From contig JAYUED010000063.1 in NCBI GenBank assembly GCA_043739385.1, positions 1-5,779 on the forward strand: a DNA stretch of 5,779 bases, read 5' to 3'. Shown here one piece after another: positions 1-4,451 of this stretch; within the stretch, counting starts at the first letter, position 1, and each line of letters starts with the position of its first letter. Below the pieces are notes generated by a model. It made no database searches and was not told the DNA's origin. It saw only the letters and a list, made by a program, of their open reading frames with translations. A program made the translations under genes and the position numbers. This DNA comes from Defluviibacillus sp043739385 (GTDB lineage Bacteria > Pseudomonadota > Gammaproteobacteria > Burkholderiales > Burkholderiaceae_C).

Positions 1-82
1 GGTTTAAAAATAGGATTGCGTGAAAGTTGAGGCTGGCTAGCAGCCAGCGCACAACTTGGCCTGTGCGTTGCACAAGCAGATC

Positions 83-114
83 TCAGTTGACCTCGTCACC
101 GACGAGATAACTGA
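83..114. repeat. Imperfect 32-bp palindrome / hairpin
   Basis: The outer arms TCAGTT (83-88) and AACTGA (109-114) are exact complements. The inner arms CTCGTC (92-97) and GACGAG (101-106) are also exact complements around an ACC loop, with a 3/2-nucleotide internal loop between the two stems. That gives 12 paired positions in 32 bases. No U-run follows, so an intrinsic terminator is unlikely. It ends exactly at the ATG-ATG of a small ORF and could be an operator, an RNA hairpin or a mobile-element end. Confidence 0.5.
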
Positions 115-275
115 TGATGGCGAAAGTGACAGTGGATCAAAACCTTGCGGTCAAGTCCATGGAGCTATCGACAATGGAGCGGGAAGGCTTACGCCAAGCT
201 GATGTGTCTCCCAATTTGAAACCAGCTCTTCAGCTGCTCACAAACGGGCATCAGATGTTTGATCACGTAGAGTGA
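114..275 (+). CDS. Small hypothetical ORF (53 aa), doubtful
   Basis: This frame opens with a double ATG at 114 and 117 and ends with TGA at 273-275. The product would be about 53 residues, hydrophilic and probably helical, starting MMAKVTVDQN and ending GHQMFDHVE. I do not recognise it. Against its reality: no good Shine-Dalgarno sequence (only GAG about 8 bases upstream), overlap with an opposite-strand open frame, and no partner gene. In its favour: amino acid composition is protein-like, and a strong dyad sits directly before the start. It could also be the remnant C-terminus of a longer protein, but an in-frame TAA at 108-110 closes the frame upstream. Confidence 0.22.
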   Translation: MMAKVTVDQNLAVKSMELSTMEREGLRQADVSPNLKPALQLLTNGHQMFDHVE

Positions 276-542
276 TCCAGGCACGTGCGTTGTTGTTCCG
301 TGCAGCACAACCGAACGACTCACGCCGTTTTTTGAACCATCATTATTTAATCTCAAAATCAAGCTGAGCGCAAGGCCTAGTTTTTTTGTTTGAGTGACAA
401 AGCCACCAGCGTTTAGTCGTTGGTGATGATTGATGGGTGGCAGGTGCGGTTGTAATGGACGCAGTCTTGACTCTGCTGTTTGCCCTGCATTCATCGCATG
501 GCATAGCATGGTGTTGCAGCTAAACAGATATCGATATAAAAT

Positions 543-564
543 GTATCTACATTAACGTAGACAC
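543..564. promoter_or_regulatory. Probable operator of the vapBC operon
   Basis: The dyad contains TCTAC (546-550) and GTAGA (557-561) around a central TTAA (552-555), with further outer matches (G543-C564, T544-A563). It lies 9-30 bases before the antitoxin ATG, directly downstream of an AT-rich TATAAA at 535-540 that could serve as a -10 box with a poor -35 (TTGCAG, 514-519, spacer 15). AbrB/MazE-fold antitoxins, alone or with their toxin, usually repress their own operon by binding such palindromes. The dyad is seen directly; the operator role is inferred. Confidence 0.55.
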
Positions 565-572
565 TTAGCACC

Positions 573-821
573 ATGACCAATCTTCAAGTTGCCAAATGGG
601 GAAATAGCCTCGCTGTGCGTATCCCGGCCGAATTTATTCGGCGAATCGGCGTCAAAGAAGGCGACCTCATGCAGGCCCATTTGGGCATTGATGGCGCGCT
701 CAATTTGCGTCCAGCTAACTGGAGCCGCAAGGCGTTTGCTAGGGAGCTGGTGCAAAGTGCCCAAAGTCTCCCTCTGGGTAGTTCAGTGATGGAACAACTT
801 CGCCAGGACGCACGGTACTGA
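573..821 (+). CDS. vapB: VapB-type antitoxin, AbrB/MazE DNA-binding fold
   Basis: This 82-residue protein is the labile antitoxin of a type II toxin-antitoxin pair. Residues 5-45 carry the swapped-hairpin AbrB/MazE pattern: AKWGNSLAVRIP, then an acidic/hydrophobic stretch containing IGVKEGD. This fold dimerises to bind operator DNA. Residues about 48-82 (from NWSRKAF to the end) form the likely toxin-binding tail that plugs the nuclease active site. The ATG at 573 is used because the conserved motif starts a few residues later; no strong Shine-Dalgarno precedes it, so expression is probably weak or depends on the dyad-overlapping leader. The stop shares base 821 with the toxin start, which indicates translational coupling. 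MazE is an alternative name by fold, but the PIN partner favours VapB. Confidence 0.85.
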   Translation: MTNLQVAKWGNSLAVRIPAEFIRRIGVKEGDLMQAHLGIDGALNLRPANWSRKAFARELVQSAQSLPLGSSVMEQLRQDARY

Positions 822-1243
822 TGCTTTACGTTGACACGAGCGTTCTGGTCGCCCTTTGTACGCACGAAGTAAAAACTGCAGCGGCGGGTAATTGGTATGC
901 CAACTGTACCGAAGAGCTGATCTCTGCCGCTTGGTGTGTCACCGAGTTCGCAAGTGCTTTGGGGATCAAGCAGCGCACTGGGCAGATGACCGCCGATCAA
1001 GCCCACGCTGCATGGGTGCAGTTTGAGCGCATATGTGCGAACGATCTCGAGCTATTGACTGTAGACACTTCGTTGTTTCACAGTGCAGCGCGCTTGACCC
1101 TAGACCCTCAGGCGGGATTGCGAGCTGGCGATGCGCTGCATTTGGCCTGTGCCATGCAGGCCAAGGCAAAGGGAATGGTGTCACTGGATGCTGTCTTGAT
1201 GAAGAACGCCAAGCATTTCAAAATCAAGCCAGTCCCCATCTGA
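821..1243 (+). CDS. vapC: VapC-type toxin, PIN-domain ribonuclease
   Basis: This 140-residue protein has the length and layout of VapC toxins, Mg/Mn-dependent endoribonucleases that cut specific RNAs (tRNA or rRNA in studied members) and stop growth when the antitoxin is lost. The four acidic PIN positions are present: D5 in LYVDTSVLVAL, E42 in VTEFASAL, D104 in RAGDALHLA and D123 in VSLDAVL. T6 and S7 after the first Asp are typical. No active-site residue appears missing, so the toxin looks intact. The ATG at 821 overlaps the antitoxin TGA by one base and must be translated by coupling or re-initiation. The RNA target cannot be read from the sequence. Nothing resembling a terminator directly follows; a repeat-rich non-coding stretch begins instead. 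Confidence 0.9.
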   Translation: MLYVDTSVLVALCTHEVKTAAAGNWYANCTEELISAAWCVTEFASALGIKQRTGQMTADQAHAAWVQFERICANDLELLTVDTSLFHSAARLTLDPQAGLRAGDALHLACAMQAKAKGMVSLDAVLMKNAKHFKIKPVPI

Positions 1244-1551
1244 CACTTCTATCCTTACCGAGTCAGAACTGAGACACCCGATCGAGTGGGGTCAGACGCC
1301 CAGAAACGATCCGGTGTTGTCATTACTCTAGTCAAAAAAAATTACAAAAACATGAGTCTGCAAATGTTGACCAATGGTCGTTTAGGCGATAAGATGGCTG
1401 CGCCGGGTAAGTTGACGACCGTGACATTTACCATGACAGCATTTGCCTCATAGTGGAGTCAAATGTCACGTTAAGGTGTTTGACCATTTATTGTGTCGTC
1501 AGAGGAGAAAAATCTTTTTTCCTACCGATTAATGCCAAGTCGAGACTCTCA
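1244..1551. other. Non-coding stretch rich in inverted repeats
   Basis: No credible gene is seen in these roughly 300 bases after vapC. The stretch contains a perfect odd palindrome GACCA-A-TGGTC at 1369-1379, a 10-bp inverted repeat at 1420-1470 (listed separately), and an AT-rich fold-back at 1503-1523 (AGGA... then A-run, T-run, TCCT). The heptamer CAAATGT occurs twice in direct orientation (1361-1367 and 1460-1466). The density of short dyads suggests old mobile-element ends or an island border, but no element can be identified. Confidence 0.4.
1420..1470. repeat. 10-bp perfect inverted repeat with 31-bp spacer
   Basis: CGTGACATTT at 1420-1429 and AAATGTCACG at 1461-1470 are exact reverse complements. 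The pair could form a stem-loop in RNA or mark paired protein-binding half-sites. There is no flanking gene within 170 bases on the left, and the tRNA-type fragment lies about 110 bases to the right. Confidence 0.5.
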
Positions 1552-1577
1552 AAACCCTATGTGTACACAGAGGGTTT
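1552..1577. repeat. 26-bp near-perfect palindrome beside the tRNA-type fragment
   Basis: AAACCCT (1552-1558) and AGGGTTT (1571-1577) are exact complements. The core TGTGTACACA (1560-1569) is a perfect 10-base palindrome, with a single A/G mismatch pair at 1559/1570. Twelve of 13 base pairs therefore match with no spacer. It ends a few bases before the tRNA-like 3' end. It is not a typical terminator, since no U-tract follows. A recombinase or regulator binding site next to an attachment site is one reading. Confidence 0.55.
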
Positions 1578-1579
1578 GG

Positions 1580-1627
1580 GCACTCCGAAGCCAAGGGTCG
1601 TGGGTTCGATCCCCGCCAGCCGCACCA
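1580..1627 (+). tRNA. 3' fragment of a tRNA or tmRNA; probable attachment-site scar
   Basis: The stretch shows a T stem GTGGG (1600-1604), T loop TTCGATC (1605-1611), closing strand CCCGC (1612-1616), a seven-base acceptor strand CAGCCGC (1617-1623), discriminator A and CCA (1625-1627). The first 70-90 bases upstream offer no matching 5' acceptor strand (GCGGCTG expected) and no D arm, so it is not a complete gene. The CCCGCCAGC run with CCA end is also how the E. coli tmRNA 3' end reads from memory, so an ssrA-derived fragment is possible. Integrative elements commonly duplicate such 3' ends; if so, the island would lie to the left (with vapBC) and older chromosome to the right. No integrase is present here to confirm this. 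Confidence 0.5.
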
Positions 1628-1642
1628 CTATTTGAAACCCAA

Positions 1643-1672
1643 GCCCCGCGCGGCCTTCCAGCCGGTTGGGGT
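1643..1672. terminator. GC-rich hairpin between tRNA fragment and rcnA
   Basis: Two stacked stems are visible: CCCC (1644-1647) with GGGG (1668-1671), and CGGC (1651-1654) with GCCG (1661-1664), with an internal loop and a six-base apical loop. Read on the minus strand it lies downstream of rcnA and is followed by a short T-containing stretch; read on the plus strand it lies just after the tRNA-type 3' end. It may end transcription in either direction, but the U-tract is poor. Confidence 0.35.
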
Positions 1673-1732
1673 CTGGCTATCATCCACTTCGCTAATCAAC
1701 CTGTAACTTGTCGCAGCGTTAGGGGCCGTCTG

Positions 1733-2881
1733 TTAGCCTGTGATGCCCAAGACGCCTTGGATGCCCATCAAGACGCCGACGAGTGCCATCAGCCCAGTGG
1801 AAAAGTAAGGCATTTTGCGTGCAAGGCTACTTAGGTTTCCCTTATCCACACGCTTATCAATTTGACTCGCGCCCCAAGCAGCGATGACCCCTACACTCAC
1901 AAGTGATATTGCCAAGCCGATGCTGAACGAGGTGACCATGGCTGCCCCGAGCGTGAAGCGCTTTAAATGCAGGCAGATCATCAAGATCGTTACGGATGCG
2001 GGGCATGGCACCAAACCGCCGGTCAGGCCGAACATCGCGATTTGAACTGTCGTCACCTTTTGCCCTGAAAACCTGTGTTTGATGTCCTCGGCGTGTGCGC
2101 GCTCGTGGGCATCCTGATACGCGCCATTGCTATGTACCGCGTGGTGTGCTTCGCTGTGGTCTTGAGTATGCGCATGAGTGTGGTTGTGATCGTCTTCGGA
2201 AAAGCACAGCTCGAATTTATGTGCGTGGTGGTCGTCGTCACGACCAATCCACATCACGGCATCAAACTCATGCGGCTCAGGGATCGTTTCCTTTGATTCG
2301 AGAAAGGCCCCGTTAGGCCGTAATGTGAATGACTGCCGCTCTCCACCTGCGCGGACGGTTTCTAGCGTGATTTTTTCAATGCCATTGAAGGGCTTGGGTT
2401 GCATCTGGGGGTCATAGCCATGCAGCCGAAACCGTGGAGGCACTCCATGTTCGAAAATTTCAAGTTCCACGATGGCCTCGCCCGTGTTCACGATTCTGCC
2501 TCCATGAGAGGTCTGCTCTTGCACTTTTGCTGCGGCGTTGTCCCCACGGGTTCTTATGAACATCCAAATGGATACGCCAATTACGATTGCGGCCGATAGC
2601 AGCATGAAATAAGGCTCTGCTTGTTCCGCAATCAATTCGTTGCCAAATTCAAGCGCTGCTGCTGCCAGTACCCAGACAACCAACGAGTGTGACAGCGCAG
2701 CGCAGAGTCCCAGCAATGCGGCCTGTGCTACGGTGCCGCGAACGGCGATGATGAACGAAGCCATCATGGTTTTAGAGTGGCCTGGTTCCAGCCCATGCAA
2801 AGCACCGAGAAGGATGGCCGTTGGAATGAACACCCATAAATTGGTGGAACCTTGTTGAATCAGTTCAGCGAGGGACGGCAT
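1733..2881 (-). CDS. rcnA: Nickel/cobalt efflux permease, RcnA/NicO family, with extra inserted domain
   Basis: This 382-residue inner-membrane protein exports Ni(II)/Co(II). The ATG at 2881 is chosen because MPSLAELIQQG aligns with the start of E. coli RcnA; an upstream in-frame TTG at 2911 would overlap the promoter region. Segments: membrane helices at about 16-110, containing H29-G-L-E-P-G-H35 in the first one, typical of the family; an insert at about 126-229 starting HGGRIVNTG and containing EIFEHGVPPRFRL; a His-rich loop at about 218-250, the likely metal-capture segment; then YQDAHERAHAEDIKHRF and FGLTGGLVPCPASVTIL leading the C-terminal helices (about 278-382). E. coli RcnA is 274 residues, so the insert explains the extra length. 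Similar GVPPxFR-type segments occur in some heavy-metal RND adaptor and CDF proteins (from memory). It is divergent from the repressor gene and shares its operator. Confidence 0.9.
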   Translation of the reverse strand: MPSLAELIQQGSTNLWVFIPTAILLGALHGLEPGHSKTMMASFIIAVRGTVAQAALLGLCAALSHSLVVWVLAAAALEFGNELIAEQAEPYFMLLSAAIVIGVSIWMFIRTRGDNAAAKVQEQTSHGGRIVNTGEAIVELEIFEHGVPPRFRLHGYDPQMQPKPFNGIEKITLETVRAGGERQSFTLRPNGAFLESKETIPEPHEFDAVMWIGRDDDHHAHKFELCFSEDDHNHTHAHTQDHSEAHHAVHSNGAYQDAHERAHAEDIKHRFSGQKVTTVQIAMFGLTGGLVPCPASVTILMICLHLKRFTLGAAMVTSFSIGLAISLVSVGVIAAWGASQIDKRVDKGNLSSLARKMPYFSTGLMALVGVLMGIQGVLGITG

Positions 2882-2934
2882 GTTGAAGCTTTCGATACGA
2901 TACGTGACCAACCAATGAATTTATCAGAAAAAAT

Positions 2935-2951
2935 ATACTGTACCCCAGTAT
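2935..2951. promoter_or_regulatory. RcnR-type operator between rcnA and rcnR
   Basis: ATACTG (2935-2940) and CAGTAT (2946-2951) are exact complements around TACCC. On the minus strand the site reads TACTGGGGTACAGTA, matching the type-1 CsoR/RcnR-family operator pattern of a G-tract flanked by inverted TACT/AGTA arms. It lies midway between the two divergent start codons (54 bases from the rcnA ATG, 32 from the repressor ATG), so one site could control both promoters. AT-rich boxes flank it (TATATT on the minus strand, 2932-2937), but promoters cannot be fixed with confidence. Confidence 0.75.
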
Positions 2952-2982
2952 GTAATTTTGAATATTACACACTAAAAACACC

Positions 2983-3258
2983 ATGCCGCACACCATCAAA
3001 GGTAACAAGCAACTGCTCACGCGAGTGCGCCGAATCAAAGGACAAACCGAAGGGCTCGAACGAGCCTTAGAAGGAGGGGCCGACTGTTCTTCAATCCTTC
3101 AGCAAATTGCCGCGGTTCGTGGCGCTGTGAACGGACTCATGTTGCAGGTGCTGGAAGGGCATTTACGGGATCATCTTGGGACACAAGCTGTTGATCCATT
3201 GATTCGAACTAGAGATTTGGAGCAGGTTGTCAGTGTGATTCGCTCCTACCTGAAATGA
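2983..3258 (+). CDS. rcnR: Ni/Co-responsive repressor, RcnR subgroup of CsoR/RcnR/FrmR family
   Basis: This 91-residue all-helical protein should form a tetramer that represses rcnA and itself until Ni(II) or Co(II) binds. The metal ligands known from E. coli RcnR are all in register: H3, C35, H60 and H64. The family signature ILQQIAAVRGAVNGLM lies at residues 38-53, and the DNA-contacting basic helix LLTRVRRIKGQ at 11-21. The overall sequence is also close to FrmR (formaldehyde sensor), which has Pro2 and Cys35 too, but His3 and His64 point to RcnR. The neighbouring rcnA and the G-tract operator support this. The ATG at 2983 lacks a clear Shine-Dalgarno (leader ACACTAAAAACACC), so the transcript may have a short leader or low output, as fits a repressor. 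Confidence 0.9.
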   Translation: MPHTIKGNKQLLTRVRRIKGQTEGLERALEGGADCSSILQQIAAVRGAVNGLMLQVLEGHLRDHLGTQAVDPLIRTRDLEQVVSVIRSYLK

Positions 3259-3300
3259 CAGGAGTTTCAGGCCGACTGGCCGGGCTTTACTACGACTCTT

Positions 3301-3309
3301 TGCTATGAT
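3301..3309 (+). promoter_or_regulatory. Extended -10 promoter for the riboswitch/exporter transcript
   Basis: TGC-TATGAT forms an extended -10 element (TGn at 3301-3303, TATGAT at 3304-3309) with no convincing -35 hexamer. Transcription would begin around 3315-3317, just before the riboswitch motif GGGGAGTAGC at 3323. The position fits a leader starting at the base of the aptamer. It lies 43 bases after the rcnR stop, so the exporter has its own promoter. Confidence 0.55.
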
Positions 3310-3315
3310 TAGCCC

Positions 3316-3425
3316 GCTCATTGGGGAGTAGCCGGCCTTCAGTTTATTGAAGGTGCTTAAGTCAACATACTTGATCTCTCGATCATGGCTTAAGCGGTTT
3401 CCGACTTGGCAAGACCTTTGATCAT
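3316..3425 (+). ncRNA. yybP-ykoY manganese riboswitch (aptamer)
   Basis: This leader holds both sequence signatures of the yybP-ykoY class: GGGGAGTAGC (3323-3332) in the first internal loop and GGCAAGACC (3408-3416) in the other Mn-binding loop. Between them are clean helices: CCTTCA/TGAAGG (3336-3341/3348-3353) and GCTTAAG/CTTAAGC (3355-3361/3389-3395), the latter enclosing a TGATC/GATCA hairpin (3372-3385) and the GTCAACATAC segment that I recall from proteobacterial members. A short closing helix pairs bases near 3318-3324 with 3415-3421. Mn(II) binding joins the two loops and turns on downstream expression. It stands 70 bases before a GDT1-type manganese exporter, the expected partner. 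Confidence 0.88.
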
Positions 3426-3428
3426 GCA

Positions 3429-3451
3429 GCCTCCGGTTTGGCCGGGGAGGC
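3429..3451 (+). promoter_or_regulatory. Expression-platform hairpin of the Mn riboswitch
   Basis: GCCTCC (3429-3434) pairs with GGAGGC (3446-3451), and CGG/CCG inside can extend the stem. It follows the aptamer directly and sits 41 bases before the exporter ATG. No U-tract of terminator length follows immediately (ATTGTTTTCT appears at 3461), so it could be a weak terminator or part of a translational switch. The purine run GGGGAGG within its right arm resembles a Shine-Dalgarno but is too far from the ATG at 3492. Confidence 0.5.
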
Positions 3452-3491
3452 GCGTGGTCAATTGTTTTCTGTCCGGCCTGGGAAACTAATA

Positions 3492-4067
3492 ATGGAAGCT
3501 CTATTGACCTCAATAGGCGTTGTCGCCCTCGCAGAAATTGGAGACAAAACCCAACTTCTTGCGTTTGTGCTTGCAGCGCGGTTCAAAAAACCCATCCCCA
3601 TCATCGCTGGTATCTTTTGTGCAACCGTGGTGAACCATGGTCTCGCAGGCGCATTAGGGGCGTGGATTACGTCGGTGCTCAGCCCCGACGTTTTACGTTG
3701 GGTGGTGGGTCTATCGTTTTTGGGTATGGCTGCCTGGACGATGATTCCCGACAAGATAGATGAAGAAGAAACGCAAATGGCAAAGAAGTTGGGCGTATTT
3801 GGCGCCACGCTGGTGACTTTCTTTCTGGCAGAAATGGGCGACAAGACGCAAATTGCAACGGTGGCGATGGCTGCCCATTTTCCGAGCCCCGTGATGGTTG
3901 TAATTGGTACCACGCTGGGTATGTTGATCGCGGACGTGCCAGCAGTTTTTGTTGGGGATCGCTTTTCTAAAAAGATTCCTATGAAGCTGGTGCACTCCAT
4001 CGCGGCGGGGATGTTCGCGGTTATGGGCGTGTTGACTTTGTTGAAGGTTGATGCGTGGATTAAGTAG
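3492..4067 (+). CDS. mneA: Manganese exporter, TMEM165/GDT1 (UPF0016) family
   Basis: This 191-residue integral membrane protein should export Mn(II) from the cytoplasm across the inner membrane. It has the family's duplicated layout: two three-helix halves, each opening with the signature E-x-G-D-K-T, at residues 15-20 (AEIGDKTQ) and 114-119 (AEMGDKTQ). The acidic Glu and Asp of these motifs form the cation site. Halves are joined by a polar cytoplasmic linker near residues 84-100 (DKIDEEETQMAKK). The ATG at 3492 is preferred because family members begin with a short MEALL-type N-terminus right before the first helix; an in-frame TTG at 3438 would sit inside the leader hairpin. A weak GGGA precedes the ATG by about 8 bases. 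Characterised bacterial relatives are MneA of Vibrio and Mnx of cyanobacteria; the symbol is by analogy. Control by the Mn riboswitch supports the substrate. Confidence 0.87.
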   Translation: MEALLTSIGVVALAEIGDKTQLLAFVLAARFKKPIPIIAGIFCATVVNHGLAGALGAWITSVLSPDVLRWVVGLSFLGMAAWTMIPDKIDEEETQMAKKLGVFGATLVTFFLAEMGDKTQIATVAMAAHFPSPVMVVIGTTLGMLIADVPAVFVGDRFSKKIPMKLVHSIAAGMFAVMGVLTLLKVDAWIK

Positions 4068-4086
4068 CGTGGGGTACGCGCATCAA

Positions 4087-4128
4087 CGCCATTTAGCTGA
4101 TGGCGAAGCGGGGCAGGTTTGCTTTCGC
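4087..4128. terminator. Paired hairpins in the convergent gap after the Mn exporter
   Basis: CGCCAT (4087-4092) pairs with ATGGCG (4100-4105), 20 bases after the exporter stop. A second stem GCGAAGC (4103-4109) pairs with GCTTTCGC (4121-4128) with one bulge, and shares bases with the first, so the two are alternative folds. The second is next to the stop of the minus-strand cupredoxin tail. A U-tract is absent on both strands, so terminator function is likely weak or Rho-assisted. Confidence 0.4.
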
Positions 4129-4167
4129 TTAGTCTTTGACGATGATGCGCCCGCTCATCTGAGCATG
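4129..4167 (-). pseudogene. C-terminal remnant of a probable cupredoxin
   Basis: Read on the minus strand, the frame gives HAQMSGRIIVKD followed by TAA (4131-4129). This fits the end of small blue-copper proteins of the plastocyanin/amicyanin type, where the last strand carries H-x-x-M as copper ligands then G-x-[IV]-x-V; amicyanin ends HPFMRGKVVVE. The upstream part (to the right) loses any cupredoxin resemblance at about 4167, where plus-strand sigma-factor sequence begins, so the N-terminal part with the other His and the conserved Cys is gone. Only 12 residues support this, so chance similarity remains possible. Confidence 0.4.
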
Positions 4168-4439
4168 TCGAGTTCGACAAAGAGCGCGACAGTCTAGGCA
4201 ATGACTCGCCCTTGGATAACCCGGAAACCTTGCTGATGCAAAAGCAAGAAGGCGCACGACTGAGTAAGGCACTCGAGGCGTTGACGCCAGAGTTTCGCGA
4301 GGTGGTAGTTCTAAGAGAACTTGAAGGGCTGCCTTATGCGGAAATTGCCGAGGTCGTGGGAATACCCGTTGGTACGGTTATGTCCCGCCTTGCGCGCGCC
4401 CGCGCGATGCTTCGCCGTACGCTCAATTGTGCTGATTAG
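4158..4439 (+). pseudogene. 5'-truncated ECF sigma factor (region 4 only)
   Basis: The frame is open from 4146, and sigma-like sequence is visible from about 4164: EHVEFDKERDSLGND (a typical linker), DNPETLLMQ, then region 4 with LTPEFREVVVLRELEGLPYAEIAEVVGIPVGTVMSRLARARAML. This is the -35-recognising helix-turn-helix of an extracytoplasmic-function sigma factor of the RpoE type. Region 2, which binds core polymerase and the -10 element, is absent: an in-frame stop lies at 4143-4145 and the bases before it show no sigma sequence in any frame. A TTG at 4212 could start a 75-residue piece, but it would lack core binding. The stop TAG at 4437 overlaps the strong AGGAGG of the next gene, the normal coupling for a sigma/anti-sigma operon. 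I regard it as a deleted gene. Confidence 0.85.
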
Positions 4440-4451
4440 GAGGACAGGGAA

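Larger units (their letters stand above)
1..541. other. Region without a recognisable gene, upstream of the TA operon
   Basis: No recognisable coding gene is seen here. Two weak open frames exist: a plus-strand frame at 114-275 (listed separately) and a minus-strand frame at 189-509 of 106 codons with an ATG at 509. The minus-strand frame has no Shine-Dalgarno sequence before its ATG, overlaps the plus-strand frame, and resembles no family I know. Short dyads occur, such as GGCTG-gctag-CAGCC at 31-45 and the larger one at 83-114. A T-run at about 381-387 is not preceded by an obvious stem. The stretch may be degraded mobile-element or island DNA, but no transposase motif is visible, so that is only a guess. 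Confidence 0.4.

Noticed and set aside
189..509. Minus-strand open frame of 106 codons in the left intergenic region
   Set aside because: No Shine-Dalgarno sequence, no recognised motif, overlaps another weak frame, and no neighbour gives it context. It could be a relic but is not supported as a gene.
584..1006. Minus-strand open frame of 140 codons across vapB and vapC
   Set aside because: It lies antisense to two clearly recognised genes and its product has no family features; a shadow frame.
1270..1300. GTGGGGTCAGACGCC resembling REP/RAYT-type repeat sequence
   Set aside because: Only one copy in the window and no matching partner arm, so a REP element cannot be supported.
1493..1834. 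Plus-strand frames running across the tRNA-type fragment into the rcnA 3' end
   Set aside because: They cross a structured RNA fragment and end inside rcnA on the other strand; no protein-like motif.
3270..3288. GGCC-gact-GGCC followed by GGGCTTT as a terminator of rcnR
   Set aside because: The stem is only four base pairs and no U-run follows; too weak to list.
3458..4201. Minus-strand open frame of 247 codons opposite the Mn exporter
   Set aside because: It mirrors the exporter gene, whose EGDKT motifs, riboswitch and start are convincing; composition is that of an antisense frame.
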